Positions 24,101-36,521 of a stretch of DNA of 64,000 bases are shown in pieces. The position numbers and the translations under genes were made by a program. The DNA is from Pilaira anomala (taxonomy: Eukaryota; Mucoromycota; Mucoromycetes; Mucorales; Mucoraceae): positions 62,001-126,000 of the forward strand of contig JAIXMQ010000009.1 in NCBI GenBank assembly GCA_025716855.1. Reading direction: 5' to 3'. Under the pieces are notes generated by a model. The model saw nothing but the letters and a program-made list of their open reading frames with translations. It did no database searches and was not told where the DNA came from. The first letter of the stretch is position 1. Each line of letters starts with the position of its first letter.

Positions 24101-24648
24101 TTAATTGAAGAAGTTTTGTTGAACCGACCTGACGGGTAAAAAAAAAAAAATGTGTGTGTGTGTGTGTGTGTGATATAGAAGTATTAACTGTGTGTGTATA
24201 GTTCTTACCCTTTGATGTCAATGATGAAGGATCAATATGCCAACTACGTAGTTCAAAAGATGTTGGATGTAGTAGATGGTGATCAACGTGATCTTTTGGT
24301 AGCTAAAATCAAACCTCATCTTCAAGGTTTGAAGAAATATACCTATGGAAAGCATCTTATCAGCAGTAAGTTGTTTTTTTTTATAAAAAAAAAAAAATTC
24401 ACCCTTTTTTTTTTATTCATTATTTTATATTTATAGCTTGCTTAGAGGTTGAAAAGCAAATGATGTTTAATCATAATATCTCAAGTTTGGATATTGAAAC
24501 ACTCAGTATCACAGATCCATTGTTATCTACAACCACTCCAACCACCACCACCACCACCACCACCACCATCACTAATAATACACCTATTCATACTACTAAT
24601 CCCGCTAATAATTCAACACTCAACATCATTTCCAATAATGATCATTAA
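21184..24648 (+). CDS. Pumilio-family RNA-binding protein (Puf3/PUM type, eight repeats)
   Basis: Nine exons: 21184-21273, 21350-21614, 21687-21820, 21886-22266, 22426-22609, 22688-23778, 23879-24135, 24202-24365 and 24437-24648, about 925 aa. The N-terminal ~520 residues are Gln/Asn/Pro-rich and disordered, with a Leu/Gln helix ([20 protein letters not shown]). The PUM homology domain (about 525-870) has eight repeats with recognition cores SRFIQ, NYVIQ, CRVVQ, NHVVQ, CRVIQ, NYVIQ, SNVVE and NYVVQ, the Pumilio/Puf3 pattern predicting a UGUANAUA-type target. The role is cytoplasmic repression and decay of bound mRNAs; yeast Puf3 targets mitochondrial biogenesis messages. Exon 9 adds a Thr/Asn-rich tail. 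Exon 5 starts within a CAG/CAA run, so its acceptor could shift by whole codons. Confidence 0.93.
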
Positions 24649-25007
24649 CGGATATATACGTACATATTACATTTTATATATAATTATTTCTTGTATGATT
24701 GAACCCTCTCTCTCTATCTCTCTATCTCTCTCTATCTCTATCTCACTTCCTTTCTTTCTTTCTTCTTTTCTTTTTTTGTGACAAACTCACTTTTTCCCTT
24801 TTTCTTTCACTATACATAATCGTATATTTATGTTATTTAACTTACTACACACAAAACAAACAACAACAAACTTTTTTACATAATATATATACTGTTTTAT
24901 CTCTCTTTCTTCTTTTCTTTTTTTTCATCTCAAATACCAAATAAATATAATTTACAAACAAATCACCTTCCTTCTTTCCTTCCTTTCTATTTACAATTTT
25001 TTTTTTT
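24649..25007. other. Short intergenic between convergent PUF and SPT7 genes
   Basis: CT/T-rich 3' regions with several AATAAA-like signals. No gene seen. Confidence 0.5.
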
Positions 25008-28000
25008 TTATGATACATGAACTTTTTTCTTTGCTAATCTTTCTTCTTCTCTTTGTTTCTTTTTAAGTTCTTTTTCAGCTAGTTTCTGTTGCTTAATTTC
25101 TAACTTTTGTTTCTTTTTTTGTGCTTTGGATTCTTCTAATGCACGTTTTCGTTTTCGTTTAGCTTCTTCGTTTGCTAATGTGTTGGATCCATCTTTTAAG
25201 ATACGTCGTTTGGAGTTGGGTTGTTGTTGTGATTGTTGGTGTTGGATATATGCAGATCGTATGTTGACGGGTGGGTACCGAGGTCGACTACTACGTTTAT
25301 GTGTGGTGTATTCATCTTCCACTATACTACCTCGTGCTTCGTACCAGGGTTGAAGTAATCCTATAAATGCATGGCTGGTATCAACAGGTATAAATGCAGG
25401 TGGAGGTGTATATTTTAACCGAGGTTCTGCTTTAATTTTTCGGATTAGTTTTTATATACATATATATAAATATATTTATATATATATATATGTGTTACCT
25501 GTGGGATTGATTTTAATGGTGGGTTTATCTTTACCGAATAAAAGGCGTGAGGGTACATTTAAGGATCGCATATTATATTCTTGATCTAATCCAAGTTCTT
25601 TGAATCCGAAAAAGTCTTCACCTAAATCTTGGCCCACAATACCACTATATGGATTTTCAATTAGAAAAAATAAGAAATAAATAAAATAAAAAACTATCCC
25701 TTACTTTATGAAACTTTCATCTTCTTCCGCTATCACATTAGCTGTTTCTTCCGTTGATCCCTAAAAAAAAAATAGAAATCAATTTCTCTCTCTCTCTCTC
25801 TCTCTTTTCCTCATTAAAAACATAAACTTACCGTTACTAATTCCTGATATGTAGACTCTAATTTACGTCGTGTCTCAATTAACCGATTTCCAAACTTTTG
25901 AATATCCTCAGTCACATACGTTTCTAAACTACTCACATTCTCACAATTATTTTCATTCAAAGTATGTAACAAAATATCCTCTCCCGACATGATATTCCCA
26001 TACTGATCCAAATACTTTCTAGCTGTCTTTCCAATATTTAAAAGGTACTCGGACATCAGTTCTGTCAATACGTTTAATGCAGTCCCATGAGCACTTTCGA
26101 ATCCAGCATGTTGTAAGATGTGTGATAAAGTACGTTGTAACATTTGATCCGTGGCTCGATGGTTCATGACCATGGGTTGTTCAGGTACTTGAGTTGGAAT
26201 CGGTGTACCTGTATCTATCATATGAGGTGAAGGTGATTCTATTGGTGGGATATGAGTTGAAATAGGTGTATTGTTACGAATATCTATACATTTATTATAA
26301 ATCGATCGATTCTGTTGCATGAGGTCAATATTATGATCCATACTAGCTAAAAGACCATGTGGATTAGGTTGTGTGGCAGGATAAAGATCTAAAGAAGGTA
26401 ACGAATCATCCTCTTCTTCATCGTCTTCATGATCTGAAACTAAATATTCTTCTGGTACACCTTCAATCTCTGGTAATCCAGAAGCCAAATAATACTCTGG
26501 TAAGAATAAATCGGTTCTTAACGCATCATCTTCATCTGTCGGTACAGGTTTTTCGCATTTTCGATTCGCGGCCATCAAAGAAGAAGAAAAGAAGCCACCA
26601 TCAAATCCTTCTTCATCTTCAGAATTTAAATCAAATGTATCGTAGACGCTTGCACCTTCATTTCGATCAATCCATCTTAAAAAAGCAGTTCGACTACACC
26701 GTATTAACCTCTTTGTACATTCAGGTTGATGATGTAAATGTTCCAACATGGAGAACCTTTCCATATCCACAGAGGATCGATGTAATGCATATCGATTTCC
26801 AAATTCAAATTGATATTGCTTTTCTATATCTGTTGTCAACTTGGCTCGTGTTCTCTTTGTAATCTCTCTCCATTTCCTGTTTTGTAATTCTCCTTTATCT
26901 GTTTCCAGTTCATTGTTGGAGGAGATCTCGATTTCTTCGTGCTCGGTTTCGGTCAAGGGTTTTAAGGGTGTACCTTTTTGAGGGTGTTTGCCACCGTAAT
27001 GAGGGTGATGTGTGGCGATTTCATCAATGGATTCGAATGTCATGGATCTCTCACGTGTACGTTCATCATCGTCTGTTTCGTCCAGTTCTTCATGTTCTTG
27101 ATGATGCACTTGCTCGGATCGTTCTTTGATACTGATTTCAGGAACTCGGGAAAGTAATCGATCTGTCTTTCGCTTCATGGCAATCGCATGTTTACGAAAC
27201 TCGCTGCCTGGGTTCGTATTGTATGCTAAACAATTTTCGTAAATAAGGTATAAATCATTGGCGAATTCTCGTTTGTTCTTGTATTGACAATGTTTTAATT
27301 TCTTTGCAACGAGACCTAAATCCATAGGTTCCTTAATGACTTTATATATATATAAAAATGGATTAGATAAAAAGGAATCTTTTCATATTCGTCTTTTCTT
27401 TTACCTTCTAAATAATCTGGTGCTTCTCTTTTATTGACTTTACTTAAAAATGGTGTAGAATGTTCCTGTATAAGAATAACAATGAGTATAAAAATGTATG
27501 ATGATGAACACAAAAACTGACTTACAGTATAGTTTTTTAAATCCGTCAATACTTTTTCACAAGCTTCATAAAGATCTTCTTGTCCAATTTTATCATCATT
27601 AGCCCATTTGGATCGATGTGGTTTCGCATCCAATAACAAGTTTCTTAATTCTCGATCAGAAAGTGATGTCTTGGCTCGATTTTCTGAAATACCTTTCAAC
27701 AAATACTTTAAACCCGAATGATCATTTTCATCCAAGATAGTAAACTATATATGTATAAAAAAAAGTGTTGTCAGTTTTTTACATACATATACAGATATAT
27801 ATATATATATATATATATATTTACAGTAGGTGTAGTCTCTTCTTCTTGTAATACTTCTTCTTGTGCTTTAAACTCGTCTAATTTTCTTTGCTCCATCATA
27901 GCTGCCATATCAAATTCTAAAGTATGATAGATATCTAAAAGTGGAACGAAATCAGTATGTGTAGGTTCAACTGTAGTAGGCATGGGTACAGGTGAATTAG

Positions 28001-28307
28001 GTGCTTGAATGTCATGTGCTGCTTTACAAAGCTCTTGTAAATCAAACGGAGAACGACAACAAGGTCGATGTTGATACAGGTAAGGGATGAATTGTTCGGA
28101 AATCATGGCTCGCACACGAAATGCAGGTATGTGATCGCGTGTACTAATAAACTGTTTCCAGGTGTCAAATGATAAAAGTGCTTGTGTGAAACTCTCGAGT
28201 TCGGTAAATGTAAGAAAGGATTTGGCTATATCAAGACGTGCAATTTGTGTGGCAATCACAAACGATAGTTGTGGCCATGGTGGAAGATTGTCAAGTATTG
28301 AAGTCAT
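25008..28307 (-). CDS. SPT7: SAGA complex subunit Spt7 (bromodomain plus histone fold)
   Basis: Seven exons: 28307-27825, 27744-27526, 27465-27405, 27339-25832, 25760-25705, 25644-25499 and 25429-25008, about 964 aa. The bromodomain (about 215-320) spans exons 2-4 and keeps the acetyl-lysine Asn (YENCLAYN, about residue 295). A histone-fold region follows near 650-720 (LQRTLSHILQHAGFES, ALNVLTELMSEYLLNIG), the Taf10-pairing type. Further matches to the Spt7 core are GQDLGEDFFGFKELGL and SRLLFGKDKP. The C-terminus is Lys/Glu-rich. Spt7 scaffolds the SAGA coactivator in the nucleus. The start at 28307 (MTSILDN) was preferred to an upstream in-frame ATG at 28427 in AT-rich leader. It is divergent from the bZIP gene. 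Confidence 0.9.
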
Positions 28308-29001
28308 TTTTATTTTAATAAAAAAAGTGTGTGTGTGTAAGAGAGAGAAATAGAGTGTGTTTTTAAGGAACCTGCCTGATGTTAAAATTTTTTTATTTCT
28401 AAAATAATAGGAGATTGCTTTTGGCAAAAGTAATCAATTTGACAGCACACTAACATATATTGTGTTCTTTTGCCTTTTATTAAAGGAGGTCTTCAAGTTT
28501 AATAAAGGTCTTGATATACTCTCATCAAAATTAATGTTTATGTAGTTTAACATTCACAAATTCGAACAGCATAAGCTCTAAGGTCTGGTTAAGATCATTT
28601 ATCAAAAGTGCTGTGATTCATTGAGGTTGAAGTAAAGAAGAAATCAGGTGATTCGTGATTGGAAGATGCCAAGTATCAGTATGCGCCGGACATTATTCAT
28701 CTGTACGCTAAAAAAGAACTGAACAAAGAGTAGCATACGATATAGGCTTACCGAAAAGCTTATCTTGGGCACAACAGAATAGTAAATGCGACCAAGAGGG
28801 AGGGGGAAAATCCTGTGCTTATGTAACTTTTTTTAAAGAAAATATATTACAGCTGTTCTGAGACCGTTCTTCATCATGTTCGGTTCGGATTATTTTAGTT
28901 TTTAATAAATAAAAAAGAGCCGATGTAGAAAAAAAAAAAAATAGATATATACTTCTTCTCTCTTTTCTACCCTTTTTTTTTTATTATTATTATTAATAAA
29001 A
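28308..29001. other. Divergent promoter region, SPT7 and bZIP
   Basis: About 690 bp. Around 28665-28735 a short plus-strand frame (EDAKYQYAPDIIHLYAKKELNKE) looks protein-like but has stops on both sides and no known match; it may be a coding relic. Otherwise unremarkable. Confidence 0.4.
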
Positions 29002-29625
29002 ATGTCGTATATTTCATCATTGAATTTACTTGGAGATGATTCACCAGTTCCAATGTCAGAAGAAGCACTCAGTGAAGAACTAGCTATCTGGGCCAACGCA
29101 CAATTCACATTCGATACAAAACCAGGCTCAGCTATTCTTGATAACAAAGAACAAGATCTTTTCTTTGGTTTAAACACAACTCAAAACGATACATTATTAA
29201 ACACTTATTTAAACAATACTTCTTACTTGATACCTTCTCAACCTATCCTACCAAAGATAGCTCCCGCTCCTACAACTACTACAACTACAGCTCCTACTCC
29301 TACTACTACTCCTACTACTACTACTACTACTACTACTACACCTATTTCATCAAAAAAACGTAAATCCGTTTCAATCAGTAGTAGGCCAGAAATAACAAAT
29401 GAAGAACCTGTTGAATTAGCAGAAGAAGATAAAAGAAAACGAAATACGGCCGCATCCGCTCGATTTCGTATGAAGAAAAAATTACGAGAACAAGCATTAG
29501 AACAAACTGCAAAAGAAATGACTGCTAAAGCAGAAGCACTTGAAAAGAGAGTAATCGAATTAGAAAAGGAAGCAAAATGGCTTCGTGCTTTAGTGGTTGA
29601 AAAAGATCCTGCGTTATTATCTTAA
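29002..29625 (+). CDS. bZIP transcription factor, Zip1/Cys-3/Met4-like
   Basis: Single exon, 207 aa. An acidic N-terminal half is followed by a Thr/Pro microsatellite region (about 93-113). The C-terminal bZIP has the basic region DKRKRNTAASARFRMKKKLR and a short leucine zipper (LEQTAKEMTAKAEALEKRVIELEKEAKWL). RNTAASARFR is the signature of the Cys-3/Zip1/Met4-type subgroup, which in other fungi controls sulfur assimilation or cadmium and stress response. The nuclear DNA-binding role is firm; the target pathway is family inference. It is divergent from SPT7. Confidence 0.85.
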   Translation: MSYISSLNLLGDDSPVPMSEEALSEELAIWANAQFTFDTKPGSAILDNKEQDLFFGLNTTQNDTLLNTYLNNTSYLIPSQPILPKIAPAPTTTTTTAPTPTTTPTTTTTTTTTPISSKKRKSVSISSRPEITNEEPVELAEEDKRKRNTAASARFRMKKKLREQALEQTAKEMTAKAEALEKRVIELEKEAKWLRALVVEKDPALLS

Positions 29626-30395
29626 TAAAAATAAAATAAAAATAAAAAAATGATTTTTTATGATATCTTATTTGCTCAATTTTGCGTGATTCTTTAAAAA
29701 TCTGAAGTTTGATTGGCTTTTTCTTCAAACTACACTCTCAAAACATTGGTTGAGAGGGTAAATGTTCAAGACTCTTATTAATATCTTCAAACTTAAAAAG
29801 AAAGAAATCAAAACGTACTTTTTTTTTAAAAAAAAATGAACATGGGAAATTTTTGAAGGTCTCTTATTCATGCAGTTTTGTTTTTCTCTCCCATTTTCTC
29901 AAAAAGAAAAAAGAAAAAAAGGTTCCTGTACAACTTGCTGTAAATTTTGATATCTAATCTATTGTACTTCAATTTCATAGGTCGGATTTTATTTTATTGC
30001 AGAAAATCTTGATCTCAAAAGTGAGTCGTCACAGCAGCTTATGAATCCATAATATGATGCCTTTGTTCTTTGTTGAATTAGTAATGTTTAAGAATTAGAT
30101 CTATGCACTATTTTTTTTTTTTTTTTAGTGTATTAATAGTCATATGCTCGTAACCATGATTTAATTTTGAGTGAACAAGCATTGTGATTGGCAAAAATAA
30201 AGATATGATGATTCCCACACACACATGCACGAGAAATGTAAAAACGGCATACATTTCGGAATAATGTTTAGTCGTTTCAATATCATAAATAAAAAAAGTC
30301 GTGTCACTACTGTTTAAAGTCTAGAGTCTTGAAAAAGAGTTTATAATTCTTTTTGTTACCCTTTTAAGTTGATAAAAAAAAACGCGAAAAAGTAG

Positions 30396-30445
<50 letters not shown>

Positions 30446-30842
30446 TCAGTACCAATCATATCAATGTGAATTCATAAGTTAGATGTCAATCCATGAATTT
30501 CTCAATAATCACGTGTGAATTATCCTTGCCTACATCCTACATTTGTAAAATGGGATTCATAATCTGTCATGGCAACTCCCTGTGCTATAAAATATTTGAA
30601 AATGGAGTCTAATAGATTTCATATAAATATTTTACAGCAGGTGAGTTATCCTTCCCCAATTTTCTTATAATAGTGTTGTGTCTAGTTATAGTGTTTCGCG
30701 TAATCAATAAAAAGATTTCTTACGATATTGTTCACGCCAGGAATTTGTCAAAAAAAAAATGTAAACAAATTTATTCTTTCTTTATATTCAGTATAAAAGA
30801 AAATGATAATAGTAAAAGAGGATGAGCTTTACTAGAAAGGCT

Positions 30843-31025
30843 CTAGGTACCGGTCGATTCCGTAGATTCTACCACCATACCCTTCCGGGCTTTGGAAATA
30901 GTTGTGAGATTATCTCTCGTAGATAGTCCGAATATCTGGTTTACAAGCTTACGTCGGTTATAATTTGCACAATGGAATCTTGCAGAACCAAAATAGTATT
31001 CCCAAGTTATATTGGGGAATTGCAT
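30843..31025 (-). pseudogene. Unrecognised coding-like fragment (60 codons)
   Basis: Open frame starting MQFPNITWEYYFGSARFHCA and ending VVESTESTGT before TAG. Base composition is clearly less AT-rich than the surroundings, and the residue mix is protein-like, unlike the AT-driven frames nearby. TTTCATAG just upstream could be a splice acceptor, suggesting a last exon. No family recognised; it may be a transposon or gene relic. Confidence 0.35.
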
Positions 31026-31196
31026 GACACTATGAAATTATCAGAAATATTTTAATGAACATCTTTCAGAAGTAACACTGCACTTATGATTATTCCATCA
31101 TCATTATATAAACAATTATTCAGAGTGAAGAATAAATTGAATTTTTTATTCTTTATCCTATTAAGTTACTTTGTGTGATTCCTAGCCAATCTTCAC

Positions 31197-31257
31197 AACA
31201 CATTTTCTGAAACACATTTTCTGAAACACATTTTCTGAAACACATTTTCTGAGACAC
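31197..31257. repeat. 15-bp tandem repeat, about four copies
   Basis: Unit ACACATTTTCTGAAA repeated four times head to tail, the last with one change (GAGAC). About 130 bp beyond the 3' end of the first OYE gene. Confidence 0.9.
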
Positions 31258-31389
31258 ACTCTAAAAGATTTCCGAAACAAAAGTTTTTTTTTTAATGAAA
31301 TAGTAATTTTTATTTACAAAAAAATAATGAATAAAATCTAAAGTGTATATTAAGTTGATAAAAAAAAATGCGATATATGAAAAATGAAA

Positions 31390-32481
31390 TTACTCTTTCT
31401 TGTAGAAAGGATAATCAGTATAACCTTCAGCATCATTGGTATAGAAGGTGTCACGGTTATACTTGTTCAAAGGCCAACCATTACGAAGACGTTCAACAAG
31501 ATCAGGGTTAGAAATAAAGAGACGACCGAAACCAATCATGTTACCAGTTCTTTCAGCAATGGCGAAGGCTTTATCGGTATCGAAGGTGTAACCACCAGCA
31601 GAGATCATAGGACCCTTCCAGAGTTGACGGAAAGGTTCAAGAGTATCAGGTTGCTTGACGTATTGATCAACACAGAAATCAGCACGAGGTTCAATGAAAT
31701 CAACAAAAGCTAAATCACTATGCTTTTCTTGCAAAGTCTTGGCCAAGTAACCCCAAGTTTCATAAGGTGTATCATCCTTCATATCTTGGAACTCAGACCA
31801 AGGAGAGAAACGAATAGCAGTACGTTCAGCACCAACGACTTCAACAACAGTGTCAACAACTTCTAAGGGGAAACGACATCTGTTCTCAATAGAACCACCA
31901 TAGATATCTGTACGCTTGTTGCTAGAGGTATTGATAAATTGATCAAGAAGGTAACCGTTAGCAGAGTGAATTTCAACACCATCAAAACCAGCTTCAATAG
32001 CGTTCAAGGCAGCTTGACGGTAGTCGTTAAGAAGGTCCTTGATTTCGGGAATAGTAAGAGCACGAGGCTTTTCTTGAGGAAGACCTAAAAGGTTAACACC
32101 TTCAATAGCAATATCAGAAGCAGAAACAGGTTGGTCACCACCAATATGAGCAGACATAGCAGCACGACCAATATGCCAGAGTTGAAGGAAGATAACACCT
32201 CCCTTAGCATGGACAGCATCAGTGACCTTCTTCCAACCAGCAATTTGTTCCTTGCTGTAAATACCAGGAGCACGAGGATAAGAACCAGCCTTTTGTGTGA
32301 TGAAAGTAGCTTCAGTAATTAAGAGACCACCTTTAGTAGCACGTTGAGAATAGTACTCAACTTGAAGATCGGTAGGTACAGCATTTTCATCGGCTCTGAA
32401 ACGAGTCAAAGGAGCAAGGACAACACGATGTTCGAGTTGGTGCTTACCAACTTTCAAGGGAGAGAAAAGAGCTGCAGTCAT
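31390..32481 (-). CDS. Old yellow enzyme family flavin oxidoreductase, paralogue 1
   Basis: Single exon of 363 aa, typical OYE length. A full FMN-binding TIM barrel is recognisable: an N-terminal LAPLTRFRA, FLQLWHIGRAA, the catalytic HSANGY motif (His172, Asn175, Tyr177; the His/Asn pair holds the substrate carbonyl), the NRCRFPLEVVD segment, and the C-terminal phosphate-binding GFGRLFISNPDLVERLRNGWPLN. NAD(P)H-dependent reduction of activated alkenes is expected, in the cytosol. The physiological substrate is unknown. Closely related to the gene at 37068-38159; codon use is strongly biased, suggesting good expression. Confidence 0.93.
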   Translation of the reverse strand: MTAALFSPLKVGKHQLEHRVVLAPLTRFRADENAVPTDLQVEYYSQRATKGGLLITEATFITQKAGSYPRAPGIYSKEQIAGWKKVTDAVHAKGGVIFLQLWHIGRAAMSAHIGGDQPVSASDIAIEGVNLLGLPQEKPRALTIPEIKDLLNDYRQAALNAIEAGFDGVEIHSANGYLLDQFINTSSNKRTDIYGGSIENRCRFPLEVVDTVVEVVGAERTAIRFSPWSEFQDMKDDTPYETWGYLAKTLQEKHSDLAFVDFIEPRADFCVDQYVKQPDTLEPFRQLWKGPMISAGGYTFDTDKAFAIAERTGNMIGFGRLFISNPDLVERLRNGWPLNKYNRDTFYTNDAEGYTDYPFYKKE

Positions 32482-35400
32482 TATTGTATATGTATGTAAT
32501 GTAAAAGAAAAAACTTGTTGATGAAATCCAGGACAATGGAGAAAAGGGAACTCTATTTATATATTTTTTTTTTTTTCGATACTTACACTGATCTTTAATA
32601 TCTTGAATATTCTAGTAAGAAATCGAATGTTGTTTCATAGACCGATAAGGTCTTAGGTTCATTGAAAAGCCGATGAACAATTAAAAAAGTCTTTTGTTTA
32701 CCTGTCAATCATTAATTTATATATTTATATATCTATGTTTCTTTCAACATGACAATATAATATTTTAATACATTGTTTTATCATAGCACGAGAAATTCTC
32801 CTAGATAAAAACCGATTTACTTTTTCATTTTGTTGCCGTGTTAAGTCATTATAAGCAGGAACTCAGACGTAAGCGAAATTAATTTTTTTTCGAAAAGCTG
32901 AATAATCAAAGAATTAAAAAAAAAAAAAAAAAAAAAAGTTTCGATAAAATTGGTTTGACTAACATCTATTGGCTGGGAATTAAATAGTTTGACATGTGTT
33001 GTTTTAGACACCTCTTCTCGAGAAATGTTCATAATTAAGAATCAAACGGTAAGATATTATCAGTAAAGAAAAGTTTTGTTGATGTAGTGTAATAACGACA
33101 TAGAATAATAACTTTTTTCAAATGAGAAACTTCAATTGGCGTCGTACCTTTTATGTTGAAAAAAAAAAAAAAAAAAAAGGAAAAATCTTTTTCATCTACC
33201 GATAGAAATTCTCGCTCGAACAATTACACGAAAAAATCACTTTTTTTCTTATGAAAAAGTGTTTTAAACATAAAGATGTATCAGTTTGATAGATAACTTA
33301 ATGATAACCGTAAGTATGAAACAAACAAACAAAGATGTTGTATGTAAAAGATTAAGTGCAAGCCGATTGATAACAACTCGAATTGATGCTTCTGATTATT
33401 ATTTAATCGTTAGTCCCCTTTTTTCATAATCATCGTAATTATTCAGCTTTTTGGTGAAAGTTCATCTCCGTCACGGAAGTTCCTAAATGCACAATGAGCG
33501 TGTATTTTATTGAGAAAACTTTTCAGCGCCATTCAAATTTATCTTTTTTTATATCTAATCTACGCCTCAACGGTAAGTGCAATGATATAATATAAAGACT
33601 GTATTTATAATCCGGCAAAAACATTAAAATTTTTAAAAGCGGCATAATCAACGTGTTACAAAATGTTCAGACGCTTAAGAATATTTGAACGAAGCTTCTA
33701 TTTTTTTTTTTAAAAAAATGAAATCTAAAAGACAATGAGTAAGTAATTATTTAGGTACAAAAACATCACTATATATGTATATATATTTTTGTATAAAAGC
33801 GACAACACAAAATCAGCTAATATTTTTACTATGCCAGGTTTCGTTTATGTACACAGATTTTTTTTTATCAATTATAAAAACACAAAGTCCTGATGAGTAA
33901 ATAGTGTAAGATTTAGTATACAATAAAGGATTCTTTTTTTTTAAAAAAAAAAGCAAGATAATTTTATTCAATAGTTATATATTAATAATCTATTTTGAAG
34001 TCCAAGGACGGAGCAGTAATTTTGATCTGATGGTGAGTATGTATGGCTAAGCATGAGGTTAATCATAAACTTAAGCGGCAACGTATAAGACTTAGAGGTA
34101 TTAGCTTGAGCGCTAAAACATAAAGTAGGGCTTGAAGTTTGGCTTAAAATAATAAAGGAATATTATACCACTCTAAAAAACCGAAATTCTTTCAATGTTT
34201 AAGAATAAATCTGTATAGAGTACTGACTGTAGCTGTAATAACCTTATTTAATAGCCAATTTATATATACATATATATAAAAGAAAAACCAGGTTGATGGT
34301 TGTGTAGATAGTAATAAAAAGAGCGTCAGTTTGATATATATTATATTAATGACCAAACTAGATAGTAAAGTTTAATTTTTATTAAGAGAAAATGTAAAGG
34401 CCAAGGCGCTGATTTTGAGATCAAAAAAGATATGTAACTCTTATATAGGACTATTCCTCTGTAATTGAGTTTATGAAATCCGCCATTTGCATCCATCAGA
34501 ACTGTACAAATGAATGATTATTTAGCAATTCAATTTACGTCTGTATCGTGTCCTTTGGTCTTTGATTATTTACTGTTCGCTGAAGTTTCAAATATGCTGT
34601 TTCACTTACAAGATTAATTTTAGTAAGTAAACAATGTTCTTGAATGTATTTAAAACAAAAGAGCAAAAAAAAATAGGCTTATTAGTAGGTATTCCAACCA
34701 GCATTTAAAGACATGAATGTAGAAGAGAGTTTTAGTACAAACTAAAAGTTCATGGCATTTAATTTTTTTATTTTTTATTTTTTGACAGAAGATTGTGACA
34801 CAGGTTTTGTTATGCATGAAGCTGCCAAATATATATAAAAAAAAATCACGTCAAACACTCAAGAGCAGTATTAAGATATTCCTAGTTAAAAAAGCTTTCA
34901 AGCCTTTGAATAATCACACATAATATCATAGGTGATCCTTAAATCAAGCTACTTTTGATAGTAAAAAAAAACATTTAATTTTCATGTAAAAAAAAAAAAA
35001 AAAAAATTAAAAAAAATTTCCAAAAAAAAAACTATAGCAGAAAGCACCTCTTTGACAAACACCGACTATAGTTAACTTTAACATAAAAATATTTCTGAAG
35101 CTACTGTTTAAAATTGTTATACAGTAATCAATCGAAGACATAAAAAATTTTACATAATGTGATATGGTTGAGTTTTATCATTTAATCTTGAGTATATTTA
35201 AATACTAACCTAAGTATTTTTTTTTCCTTGAGATATAAGTTAAAGTATACAGTCAATTAGGTTTAGATATTTTAGGAATTAAAAAAAAGAAAAAAAAATA
35301 GGGGGCTCATAGAAAAAAATGCGCTAAAAAAATTTTTTATGTAAACAAAAGGATAAACACTGATAAGAAGTGATGATTCATGAGAACAAAATACTACAGA

Positions 35401-36097
35401 CGTTTACAACGGATGATTTTTAGTAGCAATATGAATATAAACGCTCGACAGAAGGTTAAGAAAAAAAAATGTGGCAATAAATTGAGATACCTGGTTTTTA
35501 AGTTTTTTTTTTTTTTTTTTTTCACATGAAAACTATTTTCTTCATAAAAAAAAAATAAACAACATACATAATCGTGAGAGCCTTTTTTTTTTTCTCATGC
35601 TCTAGACCACATTGCGACATCTAAAATGTGCGCCAGTATGATGTAAGCTATCGTGTTTCAACTGTTATAAAAAAATATATAAAAGAAGAAAAAAAAAATC
35701 ACATCAAGGTTTTTTTCTTTTTCTCTTTTTCCCTTTGTCTTTTTTTCTTTCTCTATCTTTATTATCTACTTGGTAACGTATATAACTTTCTCTCTGGCTC
35801 TAAATTTGATGACATCTAACAATTATATCGGGTTCTATTAGGCATTTATATTTATTTAAAACTGAAAATCTACAAATCAATAACTACACAAAAGGTAATG
35901 ATTTTTTTTTTATGTACTTTAAATTTTCATGGTACTCACTTCTTTTCTCTTGTTAAATGAATAGATACAATCCTATTTCTCTCCTTACTTGCTGGTCAAG
36001 CTATACCCAACGTTCCATTTCCATCTAACTTTTTCTAATGGTCGTCTCCTTACAAGAAAGAAAAAAAGGCACAAGATACCTTGTAAATATGTAAATA
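32482..36097. other. Long AT-rich intergenic stretch between the OYE paralogues
   Basis: 3.6 kb with no supported gene on either strand. Homopolymer A/T runs dominate (for example 32918-32937, 33159-33178 and 34988-35005). Confidence 0.5.
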
Positions 36098-36415
36098 TAA
36101 TATACCCTTTTGTACATAATATTTTCTGTATATATGTAAATATAGTATACCCTGTACATAATACATGTAAATATGTAAATATTATACCCTGTACATATTA
36201 TACCCCATAAAAGTATACCCTTTATATATACCCACACTTAATACGATACCCTGTACATATATTATACCCCACACAAAAGTACCCTTTATTATACCCAACT
36301 TAATAAGATACCCTGTAGATTAGTATACCCATTATAGAATATACCCCATTATAGAATATACCCCATTATAGAATATACCCCATTATAGAATATACCCCAT
36401 TATAGATTATACCCA
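36098..36415. repeat. TATACCC-rich satellite-like array
   Basis: Degenerate repeats around TATACCC with GTACATA and GTAAATAT spacers. The right end (about 36324-36408) becomes a regular array, unit ATTATAGAATATACCCC (17 bp), about five copies. Nothing coding is seen. Confidence 0.85.
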
Positions 36416-36465
36416 AAATTAATTTAAAAAACAAACAAATTAATAAAAACGAAGAGATGGTGAGC

Positions 36466-36484
36466 GGGCGGGTGGGTGGGTGGG
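36466..36484 (+). promoter_or_regulatory. Canonical G-quadruplex motif
   Basis: GGGCGGGTGGGTGGGTGGG: five GGG tracts with 1-nt loops, the most stable class. It sits between the TATACCC array and the MITE, about 1.7 kb upstream of the OYE-2 start and 580 bp beyond its stop. Role unknown. Confidence 0.7.
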
Positions 36485-36521
36485 TTGGCCCGAAAAAATA
36501 AAGAACAAAAATATATAAATA

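Larger units (their letters stand above)
29626..31389. other. Intergenic with relic frame and small repeats
   Basis: AT-rich. It contains a 42-nt poly-A run (30400-30441), an unexplained minus-strand frame (30843-31025) and a 15-bp tandem repeat (31197-31257), both listed separately. Confidence 0.5.

Noticed and set aside
35989..36237. Open frames on both strands in the TATACCC region
   Set aside because: Produced by the repeat unit (YVNI, YIYI patterns); repeat DNA, not a gene.
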